Below are positions 36,426 to 45,550 of a stretch of 64,000 bases of DNA, one piece after another. The stretch comes from Gammaproteobacteria bacterium (lineage in GTDB: Bacteria; Pseudomonadota; Gammaproteobacteria; JAADGQ01). A program made the translations under genes and the position numbers. Within the stretch, counting starts at the first letter, position 1. The number at the start of each line of letters is the position of its first letter. Location: NCBI GenBank assembly GCA_021648145.1, contig JAKITI010000015.1, positions 1 through 64,000 on the forward strand. The letters run 5' to 3'. The notes beneath the pieces are model-generated. The model ran no database searches and had not been told where the DNA came from. It saw nothing but the letters and a program-made list of their open reading frames with translations.

Positions 36426-36658
36426 AGTTATTTTTTTGAGATTTTAGTGCTCTTTAATTTACCCTGTTTTATTCCATAAGATGATGATATTTTACTTATT
36501 TTTTAGAGCTTGTTTGTCATGACTATGGGAAATATGCTGTAAATAAAATCTATAATTTATATCTTCGTGCCCAGTCATTATTCAAGTAACATTAACACTT
36601 GATAATATTATTTATATGTAATATTGTGGTGTTAAGTATGACTTGACAGGGCTATTGA

Positions 36659-38014
36659 ATGTGTACGTTTAATTATTTTCGGTTTTCTTTTTTTATTCTC
36701 ATGCTCTCTATTGTTTCATTTGCACCTCAAGCAAATGAGCAAAAGCTTACTATTCAACAAGCGGTTGATCTGGCACTCAGTCAAAACTATCTGCTTGCGG
36801 CAGAGCAGGCCAGGGTGGATGCGGCTCAATTGACGGCACTGGGTGCGGAGCGTTCTCACTGGCCGAAGATCACTGCTTACAGCACAATTTCACGAACAAA
36901 CTCTCCACTTCAGGCTTTTGGTAGCAAGCTGGAACAGTCTCGTATTTCTGCGAGTGATTTTGACCCAAACAATCTAAACAATCCCGATGCGATAACAAAT
37001 TTTCAAACGCGCTTGGAAATTGCGGCTCCAATCTATAACGGCGGTGCGATTACTGCGGGTCGGCAGCGAGCGGCGGCATTCGCGAACTCCAGTATTGCGG
37101 CAAAACAAGGGTTAGAGCAGCAGATTATATTTGAAGTGATCAAAGCGTATGGCGAAACTCTTCAAGCAGAAGCTCAAATTTCAGCGACTCAAAAAGCATA
37201 TCAAGCGGCAAAAAATCACCAGAAAACGACACAGGCACTGTTAGAAAAAGGGATGGTTATTCCGAGTGATTTGATGGATGCCGATGTGCATCTATTAGAT
37301 GTCAATATTGCATTGACTCAATCAAAGCACGCACGGGCACGAGCGGAAGATCAATTGCGCGATTTGTTAGGTATGGATTTTGAAGCCCAATTTTCATTAG
37401 AGCCTTTTGAGCTTGAGGTGCTGTTTGATAAAAGTGATGTGGCTGATTGGGTTCAATGGGCTTCCGTGCACCGCTCTGACTTGAAGGTGTTGCAGGAGCA
37501 AATGAAAGCATCGCAAAGCACAGTCGTTGAGCGGCGCTCTGCCTTCAAACCCCAAGTGGCGGTTAAAGCCGTGCAGTCATGGAATAGTGATTCAATGGCG
37601 ATTGAAAATGGCAATACAACACTGGTCGGTGTAGTTGAATGGAATCTGTTTTCAGGCGGATCCGATAAAGCAGCACTGGATGTGGCGACGGCTCAAACCT
37701 CACAACTGCGTTACCGTTTACAGGATAAACAGCAACAGATTCGGCGAGAGGTAATGGAAGCATCACGTCAGCTATCAGAAGCAAAATATCGAAGAGAAGC
37801 ATGGCAGAAGGCTTTGAGCCAAGCAGAGGAAGCGCTGCGAATTCGTACCCTTCGCCATGATCAAGGGCTGGAAAATACAACAGATTTATTAAACTCACAA
37901 GCTCAAGCGGATTCTGTTCGGGCCGAATATATTCGGGCTGGATTTGATGTCACTCTGGCTCAGGCTGCACTCTTTATGGCCGCAGGAAAATTAACTTCGG
38001 AGGTTGTTCAATGA
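36659..38014 (+). CDS. TolC-family outer-membrane efflux protein
   Basis: The protein has 451 residues, starting with a signal peptide (FSFFILMLSIVSFAPQANE). The mature protein shows the twofold TolC pattern: TIQQAVDLALSQNYLLAAEQ with ALGAERSHWPKITAYSTISR in the first half, and RSDLKVLQEQMKASQSTVVE with FKPQVAVKAV in the second. It forms the trimeric outer-membrane channel of the efflux system. Its stop overlaps the ATG of the adaptor gene by four bases. The gene begins 233 bases after mrpG and carries its own likely promoter, as it is unrelated to the antiporter. Confidence 0.92.
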   Translation: MCTFNYFRFSFFILMLSIVSFAPQANEQKLTIQQAVDLALSQNYLLAAEQARVDAAQLTALGAERSHWPKITAYSTISRTNSPLQAFGSKLEQSRISASDFDPNNLNNPDAITNFQTRLEIAAPIYNGGAITAGRQRAAAFANSSIAAKQGLEQQIIFEVIKAYGETLQAEAQISATQKAYQAAKNHQKTTQALLEKGMVIPSDLMDADVHLLDVNIALTQSKHARARAEDQLRDLLGMDFEAQFSLEPFELEVLFDKSDVADWVQWASVHRSDLKVLQEQMKASQSTVVERRSAFKPQVAVKAVQSWNSDSMAIENGNTTLVGVVEWNLFSGGSDKAALDVATAQTSQLRYRLQDKQQQIRREVMEASRQLSEAKYRREAWQKALSQAEEALRIRTLRHDQGLENTTDLLNSQAQADSVRAEYIRAGFDVTLAQAALFMAAGKLTSEVVQ

Positions 38015-39063
38015 AACGTTATTTTATGAATCACGCGTGGTTGCCCATGATGGTGGCCACTTTAGTTATTGCTGGTATCACAGGCTGTTCAAACCCTGAA
38101 GAGACGCTGATTGAAACAACGCCTGAAACCATCCAAGCAGAGCTGCATACTGTGGCAACGACCGATCTGGCTTCAGAATACATCACCAGCGGCATCGTGA
38201 CATCAGACCATCGGGTCGCGATCAGCTCAAGGTTGTCGGGTTATATTCGTGGTATTAAAGTGCGTGAAGGCACGCGCGTTAAAAAAGGTGATGTGCTGTT
38301 TCGTATTGATCCTGTGGATGCCAAGCAGGCATTGGCACAAGCCGAAGCTGATTTGGCAGATGCTACCTCTGATCGGGATCGCTTTAAAAGCTTGTTGTCA
38401 GAGCGTGCGATCAGTCAGCAACAGTTTGATAAAACACAATTGCGTTACAAAGTGGCCGAGTCAAAAGTGGCTCAGGCACGCAACCAGCTCACCTATGCTG
38501 AAGTGCGCGCGCCACTCAGTGGTGTGATTGTTCAAAAACAGATGAACAGTGGGGATCTTGCATCACCTGGCATGCCGATTTTAGTTTTAGAAGATCCGTC
38601 TCATCTTCTCGTTGAAACACATATTTCAGAGCAATACCTGTCTGATGTTCAAATAGGGAGTTCAGTCGAGCTGCATATCGCTTCTATTGAATTACCCGTT
38701 ATAGCGACTGTTAGGCAGGTAGTTCAGGCGGCAGATGCGGGTTCGTATCAATTTTTGGTCAAGATTTCTCTGCCGAGCAATAAAGCGATTCATCCAGGTA
38801 TGTTTGCGGAAGTGGTGTTTAACGTCGGGCAACGTCAAGGGTTGGTAGTTCCTGAATCAAGTATCGTACACAGCCATGGAATGACCGCCATTTATCTGGC
38901 CGATGATAATAATATTTTACGTTATCGACTGGTGCGCTTGGGGCAAAATAAAGCTGAAGGCGTTGAAGTGGTGGTCGGCCTTAACTCAGGGCAACGTATT
39001 GTACGGAATCTTGATTCACTTCCACAGATTAAAAGTGGTCTTCAAGTTGTTGAGGGGAAATAA
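38011..39063 (+). CDS. RND efflux periplasmic adaptor lipoprotein
   Basis: The protein has 350 residues. A signal peptide ends in the lipobox ITGC, so it is probably anchored to the inner membrane by lipid. SRLSGYIRGIKVREGTRVKK and GDVLFRIDPVDAKQALAQAE start the lipoyl domain, a helical hairpin runs over about residues 95-160, and LTYAEVRAPLSGVIVQKQMN closes it. The beta-barrel domain follows, with LLVETHISEQYLSDVQIGSS and later PGMFAEVVFNVGQRQGLVVP. It links the TolC channel to the RND pump encoded next, three bases downstream. Confidence 0.93.
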   Translation: MKRYFMNHAWLPMMVATLVIAGITGCSNPEETLIETTPETIQAELHTVATTDLASEYITSGIVTSDHRVAISSRLSGYIRGIKVREGTRVKKGDVLFRIDPVDAKQALAQAEADLADATSDRDRFKSLLSERAISQQQFDKTQLRYKVAESKVAQARNQLTYAEVRAPLSGVIVQKQMNSGDLASPGMPILVLEDPSHLLVETHISEQYLSDVQIGSSVELHIASIELPVIATVRQVVQAADAGSYQFLVKISLPSNKAIHPGMFAEVVFNVGQRQGLVVPESSIVHSHGMTAIYLADDNNILRYRLVRLGQNKAEGVEVVVGLNSGQRIVRNLDSLPQIKSGLQVVEGK

Positions 39064-39066
39064 TCA

Positions 39067-42000
39067 ATGGCTGATGTAGAACCAAAATTAAATATTGCAG
39101 GCCGTTTGGGTAAAGCGGCGATGGGGTCGAACATCACACCGATCATCAGCGCCCTGATTTTTATCATTGGCGTGGTGGCGTTGATGGTTACGCCACGCGA
39201 AGAAAACCCGCAAATTGATGTGCCTGCGGCGAATGTGATTGTACAGATGCAGGGAGCCAGCCCCGAAGAGGTGCAAAATCTTGTGGTTCGGCCGCTGGAA
39301 ATGGTGCTTCGAGAGATGACGGGCGTGGAGCACACCTATGGAATGGCGATGGATTCGCTGGGTGTGGTCACCGTGATGTTTGAAGTGGGCGCGAATAAGG
39401 AAGTCAGTCTGGTCAAGCTTTATGACCGTATCATGCAGAATCTGGATCGCATACCGCCAGGGGCATCACAGCCTTTGATCAAGCCGCTGGATGTGGATGA
39501 AGTGCCCGTTTCAGTGATCACACTGTCATCGACTGAAGTGGACGAAGTCTTGCTGAAACAGCTTGCGCAGCGAGTCAAAGAGCAGATCATTCCACTGGAA
39601 GGTGTTTCGGTGGCGAACACCATTGGTGGGCGAGACCGTGAAATTCGTATTACGTTAGATCCTGCGCGCCTTGCCGCGTATCGCATCCCACTGGATACCT
39701 TGAAGCAAGTGCTTGTCAGTGCCAATGCTGGTGGGCCGGTGGGTGATATGGTCGGGGGTAACCGTGTCGCCAAAATCTGGCTCGATGGTTACTTGAAAAC
39801 AGCCGATGATGTCGGACGCTTGATTGTTGGCGAGTGGAGCAATAACCCAGTTTACTTGCGTGATGTGGCAGATATTGCCGATGGGGCAGCAGAAATGGAT
39901 ACGTTGCATCGCATCGGTTTTGGGCTGGCTTCCAAACATGTTGTTCATAGCTCTGAGCCTGAGGTTCCAGCGGTTTCGATCACCTTTGCCAAAAAGCGAG
40001 GCTCAAATGCCGTTTTTGTTACCGAGCGAATTCTTGAAAAGCTTGAAACACTCAAGGGCGACCTGATTCCTGACAATGTTCAGGTTCATGTTACGCGTGA
40101 TTCTGGAAAGCAGGCGGACGATGCGGTCAATGTTCTGATTGAACATCTGGCCGTTGCGATTGTTTCGATTGTAATCATCATGATGCTATTTCTGGGCTGG
40201 CGTGAAGCAACGATTGTTACCATGAATATTCCGTTGATTCTGTTTGTCGTGCTCGCCGTGGGCCTGCTTGCCGATCAGACAATTAACCGAATTACACTTT
40301 TTTCCCTGATTTTAGCATTGGGATTGCTTGTCGATGATGCGATTGTGGTGATTGAAAATATTCACCGTCACCTGCATAAAAAAGCGCTCTCTGTTTCTGA
40401 AAAAGCGGCCGCTATCATTGTTGCGACGAATGAGACAGGCAAGCCGACGATTATTGCAACCATTGCGGTGATTTTGGCTTTTATCCCGATGGCATTTGTG
40501 ACCGGAATGATGGGGCCATACATGGGGCCGATTCCGTTTAATACGCCCGTGGCTATGGCGGCTTCGCTAGTGATTGCATACATGTTAACGCCATGGATTG
40601 CTCAGCGCTGGTTGCCCTGCAAAATGCCAGAGCCCACGATGGAAGAGAAAGACGAAGATCCGAAAGACTGGGTTTATCGCACCTACATGCGTATTACAAA
40701 ACCATTGATTGATCGCCCAGTGATTCGACGTACTTTCTGGGTCGTGGTGGTTATTTTATTTGTGGCTTCGATGTGGCAACCTGTTTGGCAATTTTTCCGC
40801 CCTGGCGGAGTCAATGGGCCGATGACGATGGGTACCGTTGAGCTGAAAATGTTACCCAAGGGCAATAAAAATACCTTTAATATTGTGATTGATATGCCTG
40901 AAGGCACAGCGCTGGAAAACACTGATGCCGTGGCGCGAGATGTTGCGGATGTTCTGCGCAGTCATGCGATGGTGACGGACTATGAAACCTTTGTCGGACA
41001 AACGGGGCCGATTGATTTTAATGGAATCTTACGTGGTGCAACCTTTCGCCAAGGGGCTCATCTGGCTGAAATTCGGGTTAATTTGGTGGATAAGTCAGAG
41101 CGAGCCATTAAGTCAGACCGCATTGTTATCGAGTTGCGTGAGCGTTTGGCGGATGTCTATGAAAAATATCCCGCAGCGAGTATTAAGCTGGTTGAAGACC
41201 CCCCCGGGCCTCCCGTTCGCGCGACACTGTTAGCTGAAATTTATGGGCCGGATTACGAGACTCAGCGTGAAATTGCCAAGCAAGTCAGAAAGCAGTTTGA
41301 GCAGACTTATGACGTTGTCGATGTCGATGATTCCGTGGGTGATGATCAAGTTGAATTTCGTATTGATGTGAATAAAGAGAAAGCCGCACGTTTAGGCATT
41401 GCAACGGCTCAGGTCTCACAAGTGTTACGTGATTTCTTGAGTGGTTACGATATCGGCGCGATTCATGTGGATGAGGCACGTTATCCGGTACGGATTAATG
41501 TGCGTCTGCCGCGTGAGTATCGGGTTCAGCCATCGGATTTGAACCGTATTTATGTGTCGGGAAAAAATGGGCCGGTCTCACTTTCCACGATTGCAACAAT
41601 TCAAGAAGTGATCGCAGCGAAACCTATTTATAGTAAAGATGCTCACCCTGTCACTTATGTTTCGGGTGAAACCAGGCAAGGCTCTCAGGTTTATCCGTTG
41701 CTTGAAATGGATGGCATTCTGGATGGTCAGGAGGTCGTGCCAGGAGTCATTTTAAAAACAGGTGGCATGCGCTTTACTGATACCGCACCTGATAATACGT
41801 TTGGTTATCACATGTTATGGGATGGCGAAATGCGACTGACGCTGGATGTGTTCCGTGACATGGGCGCAGCATTTATTGTCGCACTGGTGCTGATTTATCT
41901 TCTAATGGTCGCATATTATGGGCAATTTATGCTGCCCATGTTAGTGATCGCACCGACGGCATTGACGATGATTGGGATTTTTCCGGGGCATATGATCACG

Positions 42001-42348
42001 GGGCAGCCGTTCACGGCGACATCAATGATTGGAATGATTGCGCTGGCTGGGATTGTTGTGCGAAATTCAACGTTGCTGATTGATTTCATTCTGGACTATC
42101 GGAAAAAAGGGCACTCTGTTCGTGATGCGGTATTGGAGTCTGGGGCTGCGCGTGCCCGGCCTATATTGCTGACGGCATTGGCGGTAATTGCGGGTACATC
42201 CATCATGATCAGCGACCCTGTGTTTGGAGGGCTGGGTGTTTCAATGGCTTTTGGCACATTGGCCGCGACGATCTTGACGCTGTTTATCGTCCCAGTGATC
42301 TATTATTTATGGCAAAAAGACAAACCTTTTCCAGAAGAGAAGTGCTAA
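39067..42348 (+). CDS. RND efflux pump, inner-membrane permease
   Basis: The protein has 1093 residues with two six-helix halves and two large periplasmic loops, the AcrB architecture. Proton relay residues are visible as LGLLVDDAIVVIENIHRHL in helix 4 (Asp423/424). The opening TPREENPQIDVPAANVIVQM and GASPEEVQNLVVRPLEMVLR are typical of the branch often found with DUF2892 genes. The second half has IGMIALAGIVVRNSTLLIDF. No metal-binding triad of CusA could be seen with confidence, so a metal pump is not supported. The substrate is unknown. Start and stop are well placed between the adaptor and the DUF2892 gene. Confidence 0.93.
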   Translation: MADVEPKLNIAGRLGKAAMGSNITPIISALIFIIGVVALMVTPREENPQIDVPAANVIVQMQGASPEEVQNLVVRPLEMVLREMTGVEHTYGMAMDSLGVVTVMFEVGANKEVSLVKLYDRIMQNLDRIPPGASQPLIKPLDVDEVPVSVITLSSTEVDEVLLKQLAQRVKEQIIPLEGVSVANTIGGRDREIRITLDPARLAAYRIPLDTLKQVLVSANAGGPVGDMVGGNRVAKIWLDGYLKTADDVGRLIVGEWSNNPVYLRDVADIADGAAEMDTLHRIGFGLASKHVVHSSEPEVPAVSITFAKKRGSNAVFVTERILEKLETLKGDLIPDNVQVHVTRDSGKQADDAVNVLIEHLAVAIVSIVIIMMLFLGWREATIVTMNIPLILFVVLAVGLLADQTINRITLFSLILALGLLVDDAIVVIENIHRHLHKKALSVSEKAAAIIVATNETGKPTIIATIAVILAFIPMAFVTGMMGPYMGPIPFNTPVAMAASLVIAYMLTPWIAQRWLPCKMPEPTMEEKDEDPKDWVYRTYMRITKPLIDRPVIRRTFWVVVVILFVASMWQPVWQFFRPGGVNGPMTMGTVELKMLPKGNKNTFNIVIDMPEGTALENTDAVARDVADVLRSHAMVTDYETFVGQTGPIDFNGILRGATFRQGAHLAEIRVNLVDKSERAIKSDRIVIELRERLADVYEKYPAASIKLVEDPPGPPVRATLLAEIYGPDYETQREIAKQVRKQFEQTYDVVDVDDSVGDDQVEFRIDVNKEKAARLGIATAQVSQVLRDFLSGYDIGAIHVDEARYPVRINVRLPREYRVQPSDLNRIYVSGKNGPVSLSTIATIQEVIAAKPIYSKDAHPVTYVSGETRQGSQVYPLLEMDGILDGQEVVPGVILKTGGMRFTDTAPDNTFGYHMLWDGEMRLTLDVFRDMGAAFIVALVLIYLLMVAYYGQFMLPMLVIAPTALTMIGIFPGHMITGQPFTATSMIGMIALAGIVVRNSTLLIDFILDYRKKGHSVRDAVLESGAARARPILLTALAVIAGTSIMISDPVFGGLGVSMAFGTLAATILTLFIVPVIYYLWQKDKPFPEEKC

Positions 42349-42378
42349 CTAACCCAAGAAATTAATCAGGAGATTATT

Positions 42379-42600
42379 ATGACAACTGACCGAATTATTC
42401 ATATTATTGCAGGCTTTTTTATTATGCTTTCCGTGGTGCTTTCAAGCCTCTATAACGGCGTGGTATTAAGTGAGCCTACATGGTTATGGTTCACCTTGTT
42501 TGTGGGAGCGAATCTATTTCAATCAGGCATCACACAGTGGTGTTTGATGGAAACTATCTTGAAAAAATTTGGGGTTAAATCTTGTTGTGGTAAGAGTTAA
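42379..42600 (+). CDS. DUF2892 small membrane protein
   Basis: The protein has 73 residues with two hydrophobic segments. TDRIIHIIAGFFIMLSVVLS opens it, and WLWFTLFVGANLFQSGITQW followed by CLMETILKKFGVKSCC is the diagnostic end of DUF2892. The two C-terminal cysteines in CCGKS could bind metal or form a disulphide. GGAG is 10 bases ahead of the ATG. It lies 30 bases after the RND pump on the same strand and probably belongs to that operon. No biochemical role is established for the family. Confidence 0.85.
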   Translation: MTTDRIIHIIAGFFIMLSVVLSSLYNGVVLSEPTWLWFTLFVGANLFQSGITQWCLMETILKKFGVKSCCGKS

Positions 42601-42739
42601 TGGTATGGTAGGTTTTATTACTTATAGCTCATGGTGCTTTGTTCGTTCAAGATTATGAGTTTATTATGAGTATTCTTGTAATTTATCTTATTTACCCCAT
42701 AATATGACGATCTAATACTAAATTTTTTGGAGTTTTTTT

Positions 42740-43624
42740 ATGAAGCGTATCGCACTATTTTTGGTGACAAATATTGCCGTAATGATTGTGTTGAGTATTA
42801 CCCTTAGGTTGTTGGGGGTTGATCAAATTCTTCATGAAAATGGCAGTGACCTTAATTTAGGTAATTTACTGGTTTTTGCTGCAATCTTTGGTATGGGCGG
42901 TGCTTTTATTTCACTGGCTATTTCAAAATGGACGGCCAAGCGAATGACGGGTGCTCAGGTGATTGAAAATCCAAGCAATGAAACGGAGCGCTGGTTAGTG
43001 GAAACTGTTCGCCATCAAGCAGAACGTGCGGGCATAAAAATGCCCGAAGTTGCGATTTATGATGCTCCAGATATGAACGCATTTGCAACGGGTATGAATA
43101 AAAACAAGGCATTGGTCGCGGTGAGTACTGGCCTGATGCAAAATATGACTCAAGAGGAAGTGGAAGCTGTATTGGCACATGAGGTCAGTCATGTTGCGAA
43201 TGGTGATATGGTGACATTGGCACTGATTCAGGGTGTTGTTAATACTTTTGTTATTTTTCTAGCTCGAATTGTAGGCCATACGGTTGATCGTGTTGTTTTC
43301 AAAAATGAACAGGGGCATGGTGTCGCATACTGGGTAACAAGTATTGCAGCAGAATTGGTTTTGGGAATACTGGCTTCAACTATTGTGCACTGGTTTAGCC
43401 GGAAGCGTGAGTTTCGTGCCGATGAAGGGGGCGCTGCATTAACCAGCCCAGCAGCGATGGCTTCGGCACTGGAGCGCTTGAAGTCAGGTATTAATGAAGC
43501 TCATTTACCTGACCAAATGGCCGCATTGGCAATATCCAATAAATCGAGTGGAGGAATTAAGCGCTTGTTTATGAGTCATCCACCGCTGGATGAACGTATT
43601 GCAGCATTACGTTCAATGAGATAA
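42740..43624 (+). CDS. htpX: Membrane zinc protease HtpX
   Basis: HtpX is an inner-membrane M48 metalloprotease that degrades misfolded membrane proteins, partly overlapping FtsH. Two N-terminal helices (residues 4-25, 40-61) precede the catalytic HEVSH motif at 147-151, with MNAFATGM just upstream and the third ligand glutamate in [12 protein letters not shown]. Two more hydrophobic segments surround residues 155-205. The length of 294 residues is normal. GGAG precedes the start by about 10 bases. It is convergent with the PilZ-like gene, the stops being seven bases apart. Confidence 0.96.
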   Translation: MKRIALFLVTNIAVMIVLSITLRLLGVDQILHENGSDLNLGNLLVFAAIFGMGGAFISLAISKWTAKRMTGAQVIENPSNETERWLVETVRHQAERAGIKMPEVAIYDAPDMNAFATGMNKNKALVAVSTGLMQNMTQEEVEAVLAHEVSHVANGDMVTLALIQGVVNTFVIFLARIVGHTVDRVVFKNEQGHGVAYWVTSIAAELVLGILASTIVHWFSRKREFRADEGGAALTSPAAMASALERLKSGINEAHLPDQMAALAISNKSSGGIKRLFMSHPPLDERIAALRSMR

Positions 43625-43630
43625 TCACTG

Positions 43631-45430
43631 TTAGGGTGGATTGATGTTCACCCTTACTTTTTCAGAAGTATGTGGGGTGACTTCGAAACGGTTGTAACCA
43701 TATGCATCTTCTATCATTGTCAGTAGCGTGTATCGTTTCTCTATATTATCTTCAAGTAAACTTACAATAGAGCCTGATTGATAGCAGTTGACTCGAGTGA
43801 GCAAGCTTCGGGATTGTTTGAGCGTTTTTATTTCGGGTAAAAGCAGGGCTCTGACGTAATCTTTTTGCTTACTTTCCGGTTTGGTATTAATATCACAATA
43901 AGTTGAGAGAGCAACCGCTTCAGCAGAAGGCGATAAAAGTTGCACGCCAATTTTAACGATCTCGTCTTTAGAATTTTTGATCCACCGAACGACTCCAACG
44001 ACCCAATTATCTGTTTGCTTCAGCGCGTCTTGAAGGCACAATAATTCACCGATATGAATTAATGGTGGACTCTCTTTTGGTAGTTGAACACAGAGCCCTC
44101 CAGCACTTTCATTCATTACAATACAGTGATCTGTGTAGTATGCCTGATGATCTTCTGAGGTGAGTTTTGGTAACTGATCAATATTTGTAGGGAGCAACTC
44201 TTTATCATCAAGCTCTGTGTTAACAGGGTGGGGGTGGTTAAGTTCCCAAAGATTAATAGAATCTAGATTTGTTACTCCTTTTGGAGTGACATTAGAGACA
44301 GTAAAACGAGTTGAATGGAAGAGTGAGTTTTTTTCGTTTGTCTCCGAGTTTCGCGCAAAAGAGTTTTTGTTACCATTAACAAAATAGTGAACGGCATCTA
44401 GACCAAAGGCTCCGTTTAGGGTTGCTTCTCGATTTTTACGTGCAGAGCGCTGTTTAATGGCTGGACTCCACGCATTTAATAAATGGGTTAGTAAGCTGGA
44501 AGACAGGCGGCTTTGATTTTTTTGCCGGATGATTTTTTTTTCACTAGTTCGGGATAAGTCTCTTCTGATTTTATGTAATGCTTCTGTTGTATCTAGGCTT
44601 CGATATCGCACAGTTTGCTTTTCATCCAGTTGTACTTTTTTGGATGGAGGCAAATCACCATCAGGATTAATGAGTATAGTGTCTGACTGGCTGAATGAGT
44701 CTGAATATTGGGTCAATTGGCAAGAGCTCGCCCATAGAGAGAGAGTCGTACGCAGCTTTTTCATGTCATATTGAGATAAATGATAAGGGTCAGCCAGTGC
44801 AAATAGTGCAATTTTTTTGTATGCGTCGAGTATAGAGCTCCATGGAGTCAGGTCATTTTCTGTATCATTGACTGTGTTATGAAACAGGTTGAACTGCTCA
44901 GAAAAATGAAATACTTGATGGGTGTCACGCCATACTCCTGCGGGAGGTGGCATATATACCTGGTACGAAGTAAAGAGCATGCCGCCCAGGTAATAGAGAG
45001 CACGGTGAGCAACCATTGTCTGGATTTTAGGGTCTGGGTATGAATTTTCTGGATTTAAACTATCCATAATGACTATTTTATATCCATTAGCCATCTCTTC
45101 TTGTAATGAACGTACCAGGTGGGCGACCGTTTTATTTTTTGCTGTGATTGGAGTGGTCGAACTAAAAAAATGTTTATGTATTGTTTTTAGTAAACAGCTA
45201 ACTACGGGGCGAAAAATCTCCAGAATTTTCACTCTATTTTTAATTGGAATCGGGTGGCGATTCAGCTTGGTTAATGTGTTAAAGATTAATCGAGCCGTTT
45301 CGCCTGTGTTGGAGAGAGGAAGCTCTGCAATCCATTGTTCAACTTTCAGAGGGTGAGTATCAAAGTCGAAGTCTGGATACTCTATTAATGAAGGGGTTTT
45401 TATCTCAACTTGTCCTTTTTGAGTCACCAT
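43631..45430 (-). CDS. Large PilZ-like protein of unknown role
   Basis: The protein has 599 residues and no signal peptide. Residues 1-280 are helical and unassigned, with FRPVVSCLLKTIHKHFF and ALYYLGGMLFTSYQVYMPPP. Residues 280-440 are polar and probably less ordered. A PilZ-like beta barrel seems to cover about 450-550: CIVMNESAGGLCVQLPKESP carries the NxSxxG c-di-GMP motif, and WVVGVVRWIKNSKDEIVKIG followed by VQLLSP is the next strand pair. The arginine-rich RxxxR motif expected just before the barrel is not obvious, so c-di-GMP binding is uncertain. It is divergent from fliK across a gap holding a sigma-54 promoter. A motility or surface role is inference from position. Confidence 0.65.
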   Translation of the reverse strand: MVTQKGQVEIKTPSLIEYPDFDFDTHPLKVEQWIAELPLSNTGETARLIFNTLTKLNRHPIPIKNRVKILEIFRPVVSCLLKTIHKHFFSSTTPITAKNKTVAHLVRSLQEEMANGYKIVIMDSLNPENSYPDPKIQTMVAHRALYYLGGMLFTSYQVYMPPPAGVWRDTHQVFHFSEQFNLFHNTVNDTENDLTPWSSILDAYKKIALFALADPYHLSQYDMKKLRTTLSLWASSCQLTQYSDSFSQSDTILINPDGDLPPSKKVQLDEKQTVRYRSLDTTEALHKIRRDLSRTSEKKIIRQKNQSRLSSSLLTHLLNAWSPAIKQRSARKNREATLNGAFGLDAVHYFVNGNKNSFARNSETNEKNSLFHSTRFTVSNVTPKGVTNLDSINLWELNHPHPVNTELDDKELLPTNIDQLPKLTSEDHQAYYTDHCIVMNESAGGLCVQLPKESPPLIHIGELLCLQDALKQTDNWVVGVVRWIKNSKDEIVKIGVQLLSPSAEAVALSTYCDINTKPESKQKDYVRALLLPEIKTLKQSRSLLTRVNCYQSGSIVSLLEDNIEKRYTLLTMIEDAYGYNRFEVTPHTSEKVRVNINPP

Positions 45431-45506
45431 TATAATTAAGGTCTTCTTTTTAGTTATTCCTGAATTTTAAAAATTACAAAATATTTTGAGGCTGTTTCTA
45501 TTGCAA

Positions 45507-45522
45507 GGGCACGTCTCTTGCA
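45507..45522 (+). promoter_or_regulatory. Sigma-54 promoter of fliK
   Basis: GGGCACG at 45507-45513 and TTGCA at 45518-45522, separated by TCTC, match the -24/-12 consensus TGGCACG-N4-TTGCA in all but the first base. The GG and GC dinucleotides have the required spacing. Transcription should start near 45534, giving a short leader ahead of the fliK ATG at 45551. Class II/III flagellar genes in many gammaproteobacteria use RpoN with FlrA/FleQ-type activators. Confidence 0.8.
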
Positions 45523-45550
45523 GGTGTTTTTAAAACTATGGAGATTAACT

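Noticed and set aside
39067-42348. Heavy-metal pump of the CusA class
   Set aside because: The opening and helix-4 Asp pair fit RND pumps in general, and the CusA methionine set was not identifiable by eye; nearby genes show no metal link.
43633-43654. AGGGTG/CACCCT hairpin as htpX terminator
   Set aside because: It is only six base pairs, lies within the 3' end of the convergent gene and is not followed by a T-run.
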